DNA of 64,000 nt from JACCTI01 sp038237435. Lineage in GTDB: Bacteria > Verrucomicrobiota > Verrucomicrobiia > Chthoniobacterales > UBA10450. The position numbers and the translations under genes are program-made. Where the stretch lies: positions 62,001 to 126,000 of the forward strand of contig JBBRYT010000004.1 in the NCBI GenBank assembly GCA_038237435.1, written 5' to 3'. Below, in pieces: positions 6,644-15,615 of this stretch (positions within the stretch are counted from its first letter, which is position 1; each line of letters begins with the position of its first letter). The notes beneath the pieces were generated by a model that saw only the letters and a program-made list of their open reading frames with translations, was not told the DNA's origin and made no database searches.

Positions 6644-8434
6644 ATGGATGACATCGCTGGCATCGATCTCGGCACGACCAATTCGCTCATCGGCATCATG
6701 GAATCAGGTTTTCCCGTGCTGCTGGCGGACGCTGACGGCGAACGACTTCTGCCCTCAGTCGTCTCTTTTCCAAAAAATGCTGAGCCTCTGGTCGGACGGC
6801 CGGCGACGCGCGCGCGAGCACTTCATTCGGCTGAGACAATTTATTCCGTTAAGCGCTTGATGGGTTTGCGTGGCGATGAATTGGCGGCTGACAATCTCGC
6901 TTACCGGTTGCGTTGCAGCAAAGCAGCATCAGTCCGGATTGTTATCGAGGATCGTGAGTTCTCGCCGGAAGAAATTTCCGCGCTCATTTTACGAAAGCTA
7001 AAAACGAACGCCGAAGCTGCTCTTGGTCGTCAAGTTAATCGCGCTGTCATCACCGTTCCCGCCTACTTCAACGATGCGCAACGGAGTGCGACCAAGCGTG
7101 CGGGGGAAATAGCTGACATCACCGTCGAACGTATCATCAACGAGCCAACTGCCGCAGCACTGGCCTACGGGCTCGATAAACTTGGCGCGCGCGCGAAAAT
7201 AGCGGTCTACGATTTCGGCGGCGGAACCTTTGATATTTCGATTCTCGAGTTGAACGAAGGCGTCTTCGAAGTGTTATCGACGAATGGAAACACTCGCCTG
7301 GGCGGCGATGATCTCGATCAGGCGCTGCTGGCCAGTATTGACGAATCGCGAATGACGAATGCCGAAGCAAAGGCGCGCGTTTTAGAAGCTCTCATCCAGG
7401 CGAAACATCAGCTCTCAGTCGAAGAAAAAACTTCGGTCGATCTTCCATTTCTCGATGGCACGACGAATTTCCATCTCAATCTGAATCGGGATGATCTAGA
7501 GAAGATTTCCCGGCCAATAGTGGAGATGACTCGTCCATACTGTTTACGCGCGCTAGCCGACGCGAAATTGAAGCCGCGGGATTTGGACGAAGTAATTCTT
7601 GTTGGTGGCGTGACGCGAATGCCGCTGGTGCGAGAATTCGTGGCCAACCTTTTCGAGCGCGAGCCGAACGTCTCGCAAAATCCCGACGAAGCGGTGGCAA
7701 TTGGCGCCACCATCCAGGCGGGCATCCTTTCCGGAGCGGTGCGCGATGTCGTCTTGCTCGATGTCACGCCGCTCTCGTTAGGCATCGAAACTTTTGGTGG
7801 GTTAATGAACGTCATTATTCCGCGCAACTCCACCATTCCGGTCAAAGCCGGCGAAATGTTTACCACCGCGGTCGATTATCAGCGCGCCATGCGTCTGAAT
7901 GTCTTGCAAGGCGAACGGGAGATGGCGCGCGACAACTGGTCGTTAGGCAAACTGGAGCTCGAATTCGAGGCCGCGCCGAAAGGCGTCGCGCGTCTGGGCG
8001 TACAGTTCGAAATCGACGCCAATGGGATTTTGCACGTACTGGCGCGTGACACAAAAACAGGTCGGGAAAAAATCGTCGAGATTAACAGCGCGATCGACGT
8101 TTCGGACGAAGCAGTCGAAGCGATGATCGCGGAATCACTCGATCACGCTTTCGACGACATGTCGGAACGAGTCTGGGTTGAGGCCAAACTAAAGGCCGAA
8201 GAAATGATCAGCGCGCTGGGGCAGGCCTTCCACTCGTTAGGCGATGAGATTGATCCCAAGGAAAAACAAGAAATCGAAGCGCTGGCGAGCGAGGTCCGCG
8301 CAGCGCTCGCGTCCGGAGAATCTCAGCGCTTGAATAAAGCGACGGCCGCGTTGGACAAAGGGACCGAACCGATAGCTGCGATGCTGGTCGAACATGCAAT
8401 GCAAGCTAACGCCTCAACCGCTATCCCGAAGTAG
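6644..8434 (+). CDS. Hsp70-family chaperone (DnaK/HscA-like)
   Basis: 596-residue ATP-dependent chaperone. The nucleotide-binding domain (about 1-370) shows the phosphate loop GIDLGTTNSLIG, VITVPAYFNDAQR, the second phosphate motif YDFGGGTFDISILE and the adenosine motif VILVGGVTRMP. The substrate-binding domain carries DVTPLSLGIET. It is shorter than housekeeping DnaK (about 640) and lacks the acidic tail, so it is probably a paralogue of the HscA/HscC kind. No DnaJ, GrpE or iron-sulphur assembly gene is adjacent, which leaves its client unknown. It contains three copies of the iterated motif (one with a mismatch). Its 3' end overlaps the convergent TPR gene by 21 bp. Confidence 0.9.
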   Translation: MDDIAGIDLGTTNSLIGIMESGFPVLLADADGERLLPSVVSFPKNAEPLVGRPATRARALHSAETIYSVKRLMGLRGDELAADNLAYRLRCSKAASVRIVIEDREFSPEEISALILRKLKTNAEAALGRQVNRAVITVPAYFNDAQRSATKRAGEIADITVERIINEPTAAALAYGLDKLGARAKIAVYDFGGGTFDISILELNEGVFEVLSTNGNTRLGGDDLDQALLASIDESRMTNAEAKARVLEALIQAKHQLSVEEKTSVDLPFLDGTTNFHLNLNRDDLEKISRPIVEMTRPYCLRALADAKLKPRDLDEVILVGGVTRMPLVREFVANLFEREPNVSQNPDEAVAIGATIQAGILSGAVRDVVLLDVTPLSLGIETFGGLMNVIIPRNSTIPVKAGEMFTTAVDYQRAMRLNVLQGEREMARDNWSLGKLELEFEAAPKGVARLGVQFEIDANGILHVLARDTKTGREKIVEINSAIDVSDEAVEAMIAESLDHAFDDMSERVWVEAKLKAEEMISALGQAFHSLGDEIDPKEKQEIEALASEVRAALASGESQRLNKATAALDKGTEPIAAMLVEHAMQANASTAIPK

Positions 8435-10327
8435 CGGATGGACGACCGGCGTCGAACCTGGGGGTTCGATCTTGTTTGTCGCGGGAAGCGGCGATGAAGA
8501 AGGGCGCGGAGTCACGGAAGGGATAGGCATTGATAAATTGTCCAGGAGGGAAGCGGCACCGGTCGATGATCCCGGTGCAGACATTTTTGCGAGCCCTTCG
8601 CTGAGCAGTTTTTTCTCTTCCAGATAAAGCGGGCCTTTTTGCGCGGCCTCGATGAATTCGCGCGCGGCCTCCGGTTCATAGTTATCGAGAAACAGGAGCG
8701 CGACATAAACGGCCGCATGCGGATCGTGCAACTGCTCGTTAGGCAACTTCCGCAGAATCTCGAGACCTTCGCTTGTTCGTCCGGTGCCGTAGAGCGCGAA
8801 AGCGTAAGTCACTGCGCAACCTGGGTCGGTCGGTGTCGCTTCGTGCGCTTCCTTCGCGACGCGTTGCCCGTCTTCGGTGTTGGGCGCGAGGAGCAAGGCG
8901 AGCCGGGCGTAAGTGCAGGCCAGCGAAGCTTCGTGCGGCGAATTCTCGTGCAGCTGTTTCGCGATTTGTAACAACTCCGGCAACTCGTTGCTCGTGCGAT
9001 AAGTTTTGAAGAGCGCGTCGAGCGCCTCTCGGCGCAGGCGTGCATCTTTGGTCACGCGTTTCCAGAGCGCGGTTGCTTCACTCGTTAGGCCCCACTTCGT
9101 CGCCAGGCGCGCGAGCACGGCCTCGTGGTCCGGATGTTCTGTGGCCGCGCGTTCGGCCGATTGCCAGAGCGAATCAAATTCTGCCTCGGAGGCGGATTGG
9201 CGCGATTGCCGTGCGGCGAAGGCCTGATAGGCGAAACGCAGATATTCGAACTCGCCCCAGTTGGCGCTGCGCGTCCATCGTTTTAAGCGCGACCAATTTT
9301 TCACCGCGGCGAAGGCGTCGGCGATCGCGACTGCCGCGGGCGGTACGGTCGTGAGGTCGGAGGAAAGCTTGTCGTTCCATTTCAAGACTTCGGACGGAAG
9401 ACCATTTCGATTCATCCATTCCATTAATTGCCCGACACTCCCCGGATCGCGCGCGGCGACTGGTTTTACTTTTTCCAGGAGCGCGCCGAATTTTTTTTCG
9501 TCGAGCTTGCGATAGAATTCGAGACACAACAGGTAATCGGCGAAAGTTACCTGCTGGTTCATTTGCAGGTTCTGCGCGAGCTGGTCCGCGCCTTCGAGAT
9601 CGTTGCGCTGGACGGCGTCGCTCAAAAGCGCGCGCAACGAACCCGCGCGATAACCAGGGACCTTGCTCAGCCGTTCGAGCGTTTCGCGCGCGCTGGAATT
9701 TTTTTCCGGGTCGGGCGAGCGAATTTGCAGGATGGCGAAATTGAATTGGTAAAGATCATTGCCCGGCTCTTGTTTGACGGCCGCGGCAAAGTGTTCTTCC
9801 ACAGCCGCATCGTTGCCTTCGGCGCGCGCCAGCCAGCCGGCCACGACGTGATAGGCTGCTTTCTCACGATCCTCGGGATCAACCCTTTCGAGCGCATGGC
9901 GAACGGTATCGAGCTGACTAAAACGCAGCGCGGCCGAAGCGAGATTCAACTGCGCGTCGAGATTGTGCGGAAAAATTCGCGCGATCTGCGCGCGCCAGGC
10001 GACGGTTTCTGGTTTGTTTTGTCGCTCGGTGGCGTCAGCTAAAATTTGAAAAGCCGCGACCGACTCAGGCTGAATGCTCAGCATTTCACGCGCAGCCTGC
10101 GTCGCTCCCTCCGGATCGTTTTTCTGCAGCAACTCCGAGGCGCGGTGTTGCAGACGCGATTCGCGCCAACTGCGATAAGTGCGCGGTCCGTAATTTAAAA
10201 ATAGCAAACCAAACAACAGTCCAAAAACCGCAGCGCCCAAATAAATTGCTTTTCGGCCGGTGAAAATCTGCGTCCGAGGACGATGATGGCGGCGTTTGCG
10301 CCGCACGCGTTTTACCTGATGCGCCAT
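8414..10327 (-). CDS. membrane-anchored TPR-repeat protein
   Basis: About 637 residues. A very basic N-terminus (VKRVRRKRRHHRPR) precedes one transmembrane helix (AIYLGAAVFGLLFGLLFLNYG), giving an N-in anchor with the rest outside the cytosol. The remainder is alpha-helical with degenerate tetratricopeptide repeats. These appear at the start (LLQKNDPEGATQAAREML, DPEDREKAAYHVVAGWLARA) and again near the C-terminus (CAVTYAFALYGTGRTSEGL). The tail is rich in Ser/Pro. The start is placed at the internal ATG (MAHQVKR), since the preceding 13 codons look non-native; 10366 is the alternative. TPR proteins act as scaffolds; no specific role is visible. It follows the AI-2E-type exporter gene with 50 bp between them. 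Confidence 0.75.
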   Translation of the reverse strand: MAHQVKRVRRKRRHHRPRTQIFTGRKAIYLGAAVFGLLFGLLFLNYGPRTYRSWRESRLQHRASELLQKNDPEGATQAAREMLSIQPESVAAFQILADATERQNKPETVAWRAQIARIFPHNLDAQLNLASAALRFSQLDTVRHALERVDPEDREKAAYHVVAGWLARAEGNDAAVEEHFAAAVKQEPGNDLYQFNFAILQIRSPDPEKNSSARETLERLSKVPGYRAGSLRALLSDAVQRNDLEGADQLAQNLQMNQQVTFADYLLCLEFYRKLDEKKFGALLEKVKPVAARDPGSVGQLMEWMNRNGLPSEVLKWNDKLSSDLTTVPPAAVAIADAFAAVKNWSRLKRWTRSANWGEFEYLRFAYQAFAARQSRQSASEAEFDSLWQSAERAATEHPDHEAVLARLATKWGLTSEATALWKRVTKDARLRREALDALFKTYRTSNELPELLQIAKQLHENSPHEASLACTYARLALLLAPNTEDGQRVAKEAHEATPTDPGCAVTYAFALYGTGRTSEGLEILRKLPNEQLHDPHAAVYVALLFLDNYEPEAAREFIEAAQKGPLYLEEKKLLSEGLAKMSAPGSSTGAASLLDNLSMPIPSVTPRPSSSPLPATNKIEPPGSTPVVHPLLRDSG

Positions 10328-10377
10328 GGACGCGGGTTCTATCCTTGCACGCGCGCTCCTTGGCAACTGCCTCGGCG

Positions 10378-11757
10378 CTAGGCGAGCGCCTCTTCTTCAG
10401 CTGACCTAAGCACGGGAACGTCTTCGATTTGTTCTTCGACGCGTTCGCGTAAACGCCGACCCCAGACATAACGCGCGAGTAAAACCTTAATCGTCGCAGT
10501 CAAAGGCACAGCGAGGATTGGCCCGAGCAAACCGCCGATGAGTAATCCCCAAACAAAAATCGAGACGATGACCGTCATGGGGTGAAGGCCGACTGATTCG
10601 CCGACAATTTTTGGCGCGATGAAAATTGCCTCTAAATTCTGTACTCCGAAAAAAACCACGGTGACTAAAAGCGGATGGGCCCAATCGCCCCATTGCGCGG
10701 TGGCGATTAGAACCGCTGGCACCCAGCAAATCACGATGCCGAGGTACGGAATCATGGTGAGGAACACAACCAACACACCGATGAGCGGCGCGAAATTCAG
10801 GCCTAACAAGAACAGGCTCGTGCCGATGAGAATACCGTCTATGAGACAGACGAGAAGTTGTCCGCGGAAGTAGGCGATGACATAGTTATTGATCTGGCCC
10901 AGGACGATCGCGACTTCGTCTTTGAGCGGTGAATTGCGCAGCGGCAGATATTCTTTCCAGCGTCGCTCGATCGCGGGGCGCTCTTTGAGCAAAAAGAAAA
11001 GATAGATCGGCACCATCACCAGACTGAGTAAAAAACCGGTCACGCCCAAAAATCCGCCAATGCTGGTCTTGAGGATGGCCCAAATCTTTTCGGTCAAAAG
11101 CGGAAGCTGCCGCTGCACATTGGGCAACTGCTGCTCGACCCAACTTTGAATGCGCTGCCGTTCCACGGAACTGATACGCGGTGTAGAAGGACCGATGGAC
11201 TCGTTAGGCGCGACCTCCGCGTTTTGATTCGGCTTTGCCTCGGGCGGGGTGCTGGCCGGTGTGGCGCTCGGGGCCGGTGTTGGCGTGGCCAGGAGCCAAT
11301 CGACAAAACTTTTCGACGGCGAAGTTGCTTTGCCAGTGGCGGGATGGCCGAAGCTGTTGTTGTAGCGATAAATGAGATCGACCGCCTGATCGCGCGCGCG
11401 ACTGGTGTAGTTCGGCAATTCGCGCACGAGCGCGGCGCTTTGCAGCGAAATGGTCGGCACCAGCCATGCGAGGAGGGCAGCGAACCCGAGAAAGGCGATA
11501 GCGAAGAGAAGTATGATCGCTTTGGTGCGACTCATGCGCCGCTCACTCAAATGCGTCACGAGTGGATCGAGCAGGTAGGCGAGGATAACTGCGATGGCGA
11601 CGGGAATGAGGATCGGTTGCAGGAACCCAATTAAATGCCCGCCCACATAAATGACCGAACCGACGATCCCGATGAGGAGGACGATGCAAATGGCCGAGAG
11701 CGCAGCCCAGACAGTTTTTCGCTGCCAGGGCGTTGGATATTTTGGGTGGGTCGGCAT
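10378..11757 (-). CDS. AI-2E family transporter (PerM/YdiK-like)
   Basis: 459-residue polytopic membrane protein. Two N-terminal helices (about 15-65), one near 80-100, a cytosolic or periplasmic middle, and a C-terminal five-helix bundle (about 235-430) containing TMIPYLGIVICWVPAVL and the family GPILAVPLTATIKVL. The family exports small molecules; only some members move autoinducer-2, so the substrate here is unknown. An insertion of about 45 residues between residues 155 and 200 is rich in Pro, Thr and Ala and contains a motif copy read as PNE. This low-complexity insert is not typical of the family. It shares orientation with both flanking TPR genes. Confidence 0.85.
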   Translation of the reverse strand: MPTHPKYPTPWQRKTVWAALSAICIVLLIGIVGSVIYVGGHLIGFLQPILIPVAIAVILAYLLDPLVTHLSERRMSRTKAIILLFAIAFLGFAALLAWLVPTISLQSAALVRELPNYTSRARDQAVDLIYRYNNSFGHPATGKATSPSKSFVDWLLATPTPAPSATPASTPPEAKPNQNAEVAPNESIGPSTPRISSVERQRIQSWVEQQLPNVQRQLPLLTEKIWAILKTSIGGFLGVTGFLLSLVMVPIYLFFLLKERPAIERRWKEYLPLRNSPLKDEVAIVLGQINNYVIAYFRGQLLVCLIDGILIGTSLFLLGLNFAPLIGVLVVFLTMIPYLGIVICWVPAVLIATAQWGDWAHPLLVTVVFFGVQNLEAIFIAPKIVGESVGLHPMTVIVSIFVWGLLIGGLLGPILAVPLTATIKVLLARYVWGRRLRERVEEQIEDVPVLRSAEEEALA

Positions 11758-11779
11758 GTGCGCCGTGCCTAACGAGTGC

Positions 11780-13585
11780 TCAAAACGGCGGACCTTTTTG
11801 CGGTTCGCCTTTGCTCATCTTGGTCTTCGTGCTTTCGATTTTGTCGGCCAAACTCTTGTTGTCGGGATCGAGCGCGCTGGCTTTCTGCCAATATTCCAGC
11901 GCCTGTGGAACGCGATTCAATTTCGCATACACGTCGCCCAGGTGCTCGAAAACCACAGGATCATCGCGATTCAAACTGGTGATGGCGCGCTGCAAATTAT
12001 TGAGCGCCTCTTCGAATTTTCCTTTGCGAAAATTTAGCCAACCCAGGCTGTCCAGGTAAGCGCCATTGTTGGGATCGAGCTCGAGCGCCTTCTTGATCAT
12101 CTCTTCGCCTTCTTCGAGGTGAAGATTGTGTTCGACCCACATGTAACCGATGAAATTGTAGGCTTCGGCTGCGTTCGCCGGATCAAGCGCGATCGAGCGT
12201 CGCACGAGATCAGCCGCTTTGTCGTAAAAACCGGCTTGTTCCGCCGCCGCGCCGTAATCGAAATAGAAACGCGCCGTGAGCATTTCGCCGGCGCTGTCTT
12301 CCGCCTCGTGCAGCGCTTCTTCAAAAGTGATGATCGATTGTTGCGCGTGCTTGGCTTCGCGTTGCGCGATCGCGAGGTAGTAGGCGAACTCCGGCGAGCG
12401 AGGGAAACGCGCACGGCCCTCGGACAAAATTCTTTCCGCACGTTCGCTTTCGCGTAACGGCCCCATGAGGAGTTCACCCAAGCGCAGATAGGTCTGACCG
12501 CGGTTTGGATTAATGAGCAGACATTGTTCGTAGTTCGCGGCGGCTTTGGCGAAAACTGCTTTCGCCTGCTCGAATTGCTTGGCGCGTTGCAAACCGCGTC
12601 CTTCATCATCGAGCAGCTGCGCCAGTAAATCGTAGGGCTGATATTTGTCCGGCGTTTGCTTGATGATTTCGTCCAGCATCTCGATTGCTTTGGCACGCTG
12701 ATTGGTCACCGCAAAACCAGTCGCGAGTTTTTCGCGCGCCGACAGGTCATCCGGTTCGAGCTCCAAGGCGCGGAGGTAAAGTGGGATCGCTTCCTGCACC
12801 TGCTGTGAGGCGGCGAAATAATCGGCCACATCTTTTAAGGCGGCCGCATCGTCGCCGGCATTTTCGGCGGCGCGGCGGAAGAAAACATTTACGCGGCGAA
12901 TTTCGTCCGGCGACGGTTCGGCATCCGCCGGATACAAGACGGAGGCGTAAAGTTTCCCCAATCGCGTCCAAAAATTTGGATCGTGGCTATCCACTTTTGC
13001 CGCCCGATCCAGCACCGCGAGCGCTTTCTTCGGATCATTTCGCCCAATCTCGATTTCGTAAATGCGCTGGTACGCATCCAAATCTTCCGGATCGAGCGCA
13101 ATCGCTTCGTTGGAGTATTTGATCGCCTGTTCCGGTTTTTGCAGATGCTTGGCGTATATAAAGGCGAGTTGAAGGTAAGGTTTGATCTCTTTCGGATTGG
13201 CCTTGATCGCATCCTTCAAAACATCGATCGCGCGCGGAAAATCTTCCTGACGCGTAAGCAACGAAGCGGCGCGCGAGGCCAACTCGATTTCGCCGGGATC
13301 GACCGTGAGGACTTTTTGATAAGCGATGAGCGCAGCGTCCACTTCGCCGCTTTCTTCCAGGCGCGCGCCTTCCACGAAAAGAGTGAGGGCGTCTGCTTTG
13401 CGCAGTGAAGGATTACTTAGCGTCAGATCGGGAGCAGGCGAAGCTCGCGATGAATCGTCGATCGCGTTGCTTCGTTTGACCGGAAGTGCTTTCGCGGGCG
13501 CGACCGCGGGACGTGCCGCCTCCGCGCCTACGATGGTGCCGCAAAGAAGAACAAGCACGGCAGCTGCGCACGAGCGGTTCTTCAT
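11780..13585 (-). CDS. secreted TPR-repeat protein
   Basis: About 601 residues beginning with a signal peptide (MKNRSCAAAVLVLLCGTIVGAEA); the start is chosen at that ATG, not the upstream 13621, for this reason. After a Pro/Ala linker there are at least ten tetratricopeptide repeats: clear units include EEAL-type helices around FEEALNNLQRAITSLN, EQAIKYSNEAIALDPEDLDAY, PKKALAVLDRAAKVD and EGEEMIKKALELDPNNGAYL. Likely a periplasmic or outer-membrane scaffold, as with TPR proteins in envelope assembly. It lies 22 bp upstream of the AI-2E-type gene on the same strand, with an iterated-motif copy (11767-11776) in the gap. Confidence 0.8.
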   Translation of the reverse strand: MKNRSCAAAVLVLLCGTIVGAEAARPAVAPAKALPVKRSNAIDDSSRASPAPDLTLSNPSLRKADALTLFVEGARLEESGEVDAALIAYQKVLTVDPGEIELASRAASLLTRQEDFPRAIDVLKDAIKANPKEIKPYLQLAFIYAKHLQKPEQAIKYSNEAIALDPEDLDAYQRIYEIEIGRNDPKKALAVLDRAAKVDSHDPNFWTRLGKLYASVLYPADAEPSPDEIRRVNVFFRRAAENAGDDAAALKDVADYFAASQQVQEAIPLYLRALELEPDDLSAREKLATGFAVTNQRAKAIEMLDEIIKQTPDKYQPYDLLAQLLDDEGRGLQRAKQFEQAKAVFAKAAANYEQCLLINPNRGQTYLRLGELLMGPLRESERAERILSEGRARFPRSPEFAYYLAIAQREAKHAQQSIITFEEALHEAEDSAGEMLTARFYFDYGAAAEQAGFYDKAADLVRRSIALDPANAAEAYNFIGYMWVEHNLHLEEGEEMIKKALELDPNNGAYLDSLGWLNFRKGKFEEALNNLQRAITSLNRDDPVVFEHLGDVYAKLNRVPQALEYWQKASALDPDNKSLADKIESTKTKMSKGEPQKGPPF

Positions 13586-13638
13586 TGTCGCCAGTCTAAC
13601 GAATTGCGCACCAAGGCGCAACGTGACCCACGCAACCG

Positions 13639-13743
13639 TTACGACTTGTAACGCAAACGCTTCTTGTGGCGATTCTCCTTCATGCGCTTGCGGCGCTTGT
13701 GTTTGGAGATTTTCGCCTTACGGCGCTTCTTGAGTGATCCCAT
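13639..13743 (-). CDS. 34-residue basic protein of the AURKAIP1/COX24-domain type
   Basis: This is a very short gene. The product starts MGSLKKRRKAKISKHKRRK and continues with RHKKRLRYKS; more than half of the residues are Lys or Arg, and it has no acidic residue except one Glu. The pattern KKRRKAKISKHKRRKRMKENRHKK matches the tiny COX24-like proteins found next to housekeeping genes in Bacteroidota and Verrucomicrobiota, which are related to a mitochondrial small-subunit ribosomal protein. A ribosome-associated role is therefore plausible. It sits between bcp and the secreted TPR gene on the same strand. The recognition rests on residue pattern and size only. Confidence 0.7.
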   Translation of the reverse strand: MGSLKKRRKAKISKHKRRKRMKENRHKKRLRYKS

Positions 13744-13823
13744 AGAGAATTTCGGAGTCCGCTAAAGCGGAGCGCAATGCAAGCACCGGTCACGCCGCAC
13801 TGCAACTGCGTTCTTCGATGTAA

Positions 13824-14300
13824 TTACGCGGGCGGTAATGCATTCAGCAGCAAGTCGACATGCTCATCGGGCTTCACTTTGCGATAGATCGCGGTAAGAC
13901 GGCCGTCCGGGCCGATGACGAAAGTGCTGCGTTCGGTGCCCATGTATTTCTTGCCGTACATACTTTTCTCAACCCAGACGCCGTAGGCTTCGACCATCTT
14001 GTGCTCTGGATCGGAAAGGAGAGGGAAGGGCAATTGATATTTGCCGATGAATTTTTCATGGCTCCTGGTCGAATCGACGCTGACCCCGAAAATCTCTCCG
14101 CGCTTTTCCAAGTCGCGCCAGGCATCGCGCAAACCGCAGGCCTGTGTGGTGCAGCCGGGCGTATCGTCTTTCGGATAAAAATAAAGAACGACCGAGCGTC
14201 CGGGAAAATCGCCTAACGAGACCTCTTTCCCGGCGCCATATTTTCCGCCGACCGCGCTCGCGGCAAATTTGGGCGCGGCATCACCAACGTTTAAAGACAT
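13824..14300 (-). CDS. bcp: thioredoxin-dependent thiol peroxidase, Bcp/PrxQ peroxiredoxin
   Basis: 158-residue cytosolic peroxiredoxin that reduces hydrogen peroxide and organic hydroperoxides. The peroxidatic Cys lies in YFYPKDDTPGCTTQACGL (about residues 41-56). The resolving Cys five residues later (CTTQAC) marks the PrxQ class, which forms an intramolecular disulphide and is recycled by thioredoxin. The Arg expected around residue 120 (GTERSTFVI) is present. It is 12 bp after the His-rich membrane protein gene on the same strand, so the two are likely cotranscribed. Confidence 0.94.
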   Translation of the reverse strand: MSLNVGDAAPKFAASAVGGKYGAGKEVSLGDFPGRSVVLYFYPKDDTPGCTTQACGLRDAWRDLEKRGEIFGVSVDSTRSHEKFIGKYQLPFPLLSDPEHKMVEAYGVWVEKSMYGKKYMGTERSTFVIGPDGRLTAIYRKVKPDEHVDLLLNALPPA

Positions 14301-14312
14301 GTCGAGAGATGA

Positions 14313-15020
14313 TCAGGTTTCGAAGAAGATTATCAAGAGACCGACGATCCCCAGCAACGTCCCGATTATCCCGCTCTCGTATTTTTCCACCGCATCGAGT
14401 TTCACTCTCTGCACGCCCATGAGCGTGAGCCAGGTAAACAGGATCATTCCCGCCACCGTGCCAATGGAAAGAATCGCAGTCAGCAAGGCGAACCCACCCC
14501 AGCCGTAACGGACGCCGGACGCATAGATGGGCAGGAAAGCCTCGCATGGGGAAAAGGTGAGCAGTGCGAGCAGGCTCGTGATCGCCACCCGATCCGAAGC
14601 TTCGGAATGTCGCGCCGCAGCCGGCGGCGAAGCGTGATGATGATGGTGTTCCAATTCGCCGGCGTGATGATGTTCATGGCCGCAGAACAGGTGGTGATGC
14701 GCATGACCTTTGCCGGTGAATTGGCGAAACAGGTAGAACGCGCCGAGCAAGAGCAGCGCGGTCCCTGCGATGCGCGGAAACCAAACGCCTATCTTCTCAT
14801 TCAAGACGATCCCGAACCACGCGATCAACAAGCCGAGCACGGCGGTGAAGAGAACATGGCCCGTGCCGGCCAGCGCGGTCACACTTAGAGTGCGAACGTG
14901 ATTCCATTTTTGCGCGCGCGCCGCGAGCACGAATGGCAACCAATGCGTTGGGATCGCCGCGTGGAAAAAAGCCACGCCGAATCCTGTAATCGCGATGGTG
15001 GTAAGAACGGCGTCGTTCAT
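14313..15020 (-). CDS. His-rich integral membrane protein, probable metal or thiol transporter (NicO/TauE-DsbD-like fold)
   Basis: 235 residues with about six membrane helices. Helix 1 carries HAAIPTHWLPF and a later helix FSPCEAFLPIYASG, the two conserved polar patches of the NicO/RcnA and UreH/CcdA-like superfamily. Between helices 3 and 4 there is a loop with about 14 histidines (HAHHHLFCGHEHHHAGE and a run of five His). His-rich loops of this type bind Ni, Co or Zn, so divalent metal export is the best guess. The neighbour bcp suggests an oxidative or metal stress setting, but no regulator is adjacent. Confidence 0.65.
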   Translation of the reverse strand: MNDAVLTTIAITGFGVAFFHAAIPTHWLPFVLAARAQKWNHVRTLSVTALAGTGHVLFTAVLGLLIAWFGIVLNEKIGVWFPRIAGTALLLLGAFYLFRQFTGKGHAHHHLFCGHEHHHAGELEHHHHHASPPAAARHSEASDRVAITSLLALLTFSPCEAFLPIYASGVRYGWGGFALLTAILSIGTVAGMILFTWLTLMGVQRVKLDAVEKYESGIIGTLLGIVGLLIIFFET

Positions 15021-15072
15021 TGACTCGTGCGCTTACTTGTAATCGGCATCGTGACTGAACACGAGAATCACA

Positions 15073-15146
15073 TCGGGCTGCAGGGATTTGAACCCTGGAC
15101 CTCCTGCACCCGAGGCAGGCGCTCTACCAAGCTGAGCCACAGCCCG
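15073..15146 (-). tRNA. tRNA-Pro (anticodon CGG)
   Basis: Read on the minus strand, a 74-nt cloverleaf with a 7-bp acceptor stem (CGGGCTG / CAGCCCG), a D-arm (GCTCAGCTTGGTAGAGC) and an anticodon stem CCTGC/GCAGG around the loop CTCGGGT, giving anticodon CGG. The T-arm is standard (loop GTTCAAAT). The discriminator base is A and the 3' CCA is not encoded. It decodes CCG proline codons. Confidence 0.93.
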
Positions 15147-15388
15147 TGATTTGATCTGCCGAAGCAGAGAAAAGGCAGCGCCTTATTCGCCTACTTCGTT
15201 CCGGCTGGCAAGCGTCTTCGCTCGAACAATCCGGTTGACAAACTGAAGCACCGCCGACAAGGTCTCGATTCCGTTTTCCGCGCCGCATGATTGCGTCCAA
15301 GATTATTCCTCCTACTCTGTCAAGCGATTCGCCGGCGATTCTTCAGTTTCCTACGGACACTAACCGAGTCGTCCGCTCATTGCGCAAT
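15147..15388. other. intergenic region between tRNA-Pro and rpoZ
   Basis: About 240 bp without a supported gene. A consensus -35 TTGACA lies at 15235-15240, but the sequence 17-18 bp downstream does not match a -10 element, so it is not called as a promoter. The frame of rpoZ is open upstream through part of this stretch, but that extension has no family similarity. Confidence 0.5.
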
Positions 15389-15610
15389 ATGACCTCCCAA
15401 CTCCTGACGGAAGCAGCTCAAGTGATCCCGAACCAACAACTCCTGATCAACGTCGTTTCCAAGCGGGTGCGGCAACTCGGGCTGGGGCATCGTCCGCTCG
15501 TCGAAGCCACGCCGCGTTCCTCGCTCACCGATATCGCGCTGCGCGAAATCATTGCCGGCAAGTTAACCTACGAGCGTATCGAGGAATCGGCGGCCGACGG
15601 GGCGGCGTAA
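15389..15610 (+). CDS. rpoZ: DNA-directed RNA polymerase omega subunit
   Basis: 73-residue omega subunit, which helps fold and assemble the beta' subunit. The start is placed at the internal ATG (MTSQLLTEAAQVI) because the conserved core (NQQLLINVVSKRVRQL, then TDIALREIIAGKL) begins just after it; the 34 codons upstream in the same frame are not family-like. The hallmark segment SKRVRQLGLG..RPLV..., followed by ALREI..GKL, is present. It precedes smpB by 37 bp, with a small hairpin between them. Confidence 0.85.
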   Translation: MTSQLLTEAAQVIPNQQLLINVVSKRVRQLGLGHRPLVEATPRSSLTDIALREIIAGKLTYERIEESAADGAA

Positions 15611-15615
15611 GTAGC

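Noticed and set aside
15235..15290. Promoter with perfect -35 TTGACA upstream of rpoZ
   Set aside because: No -10-like hexamer at 16-18 bp spacing, so not supported as a promoter.
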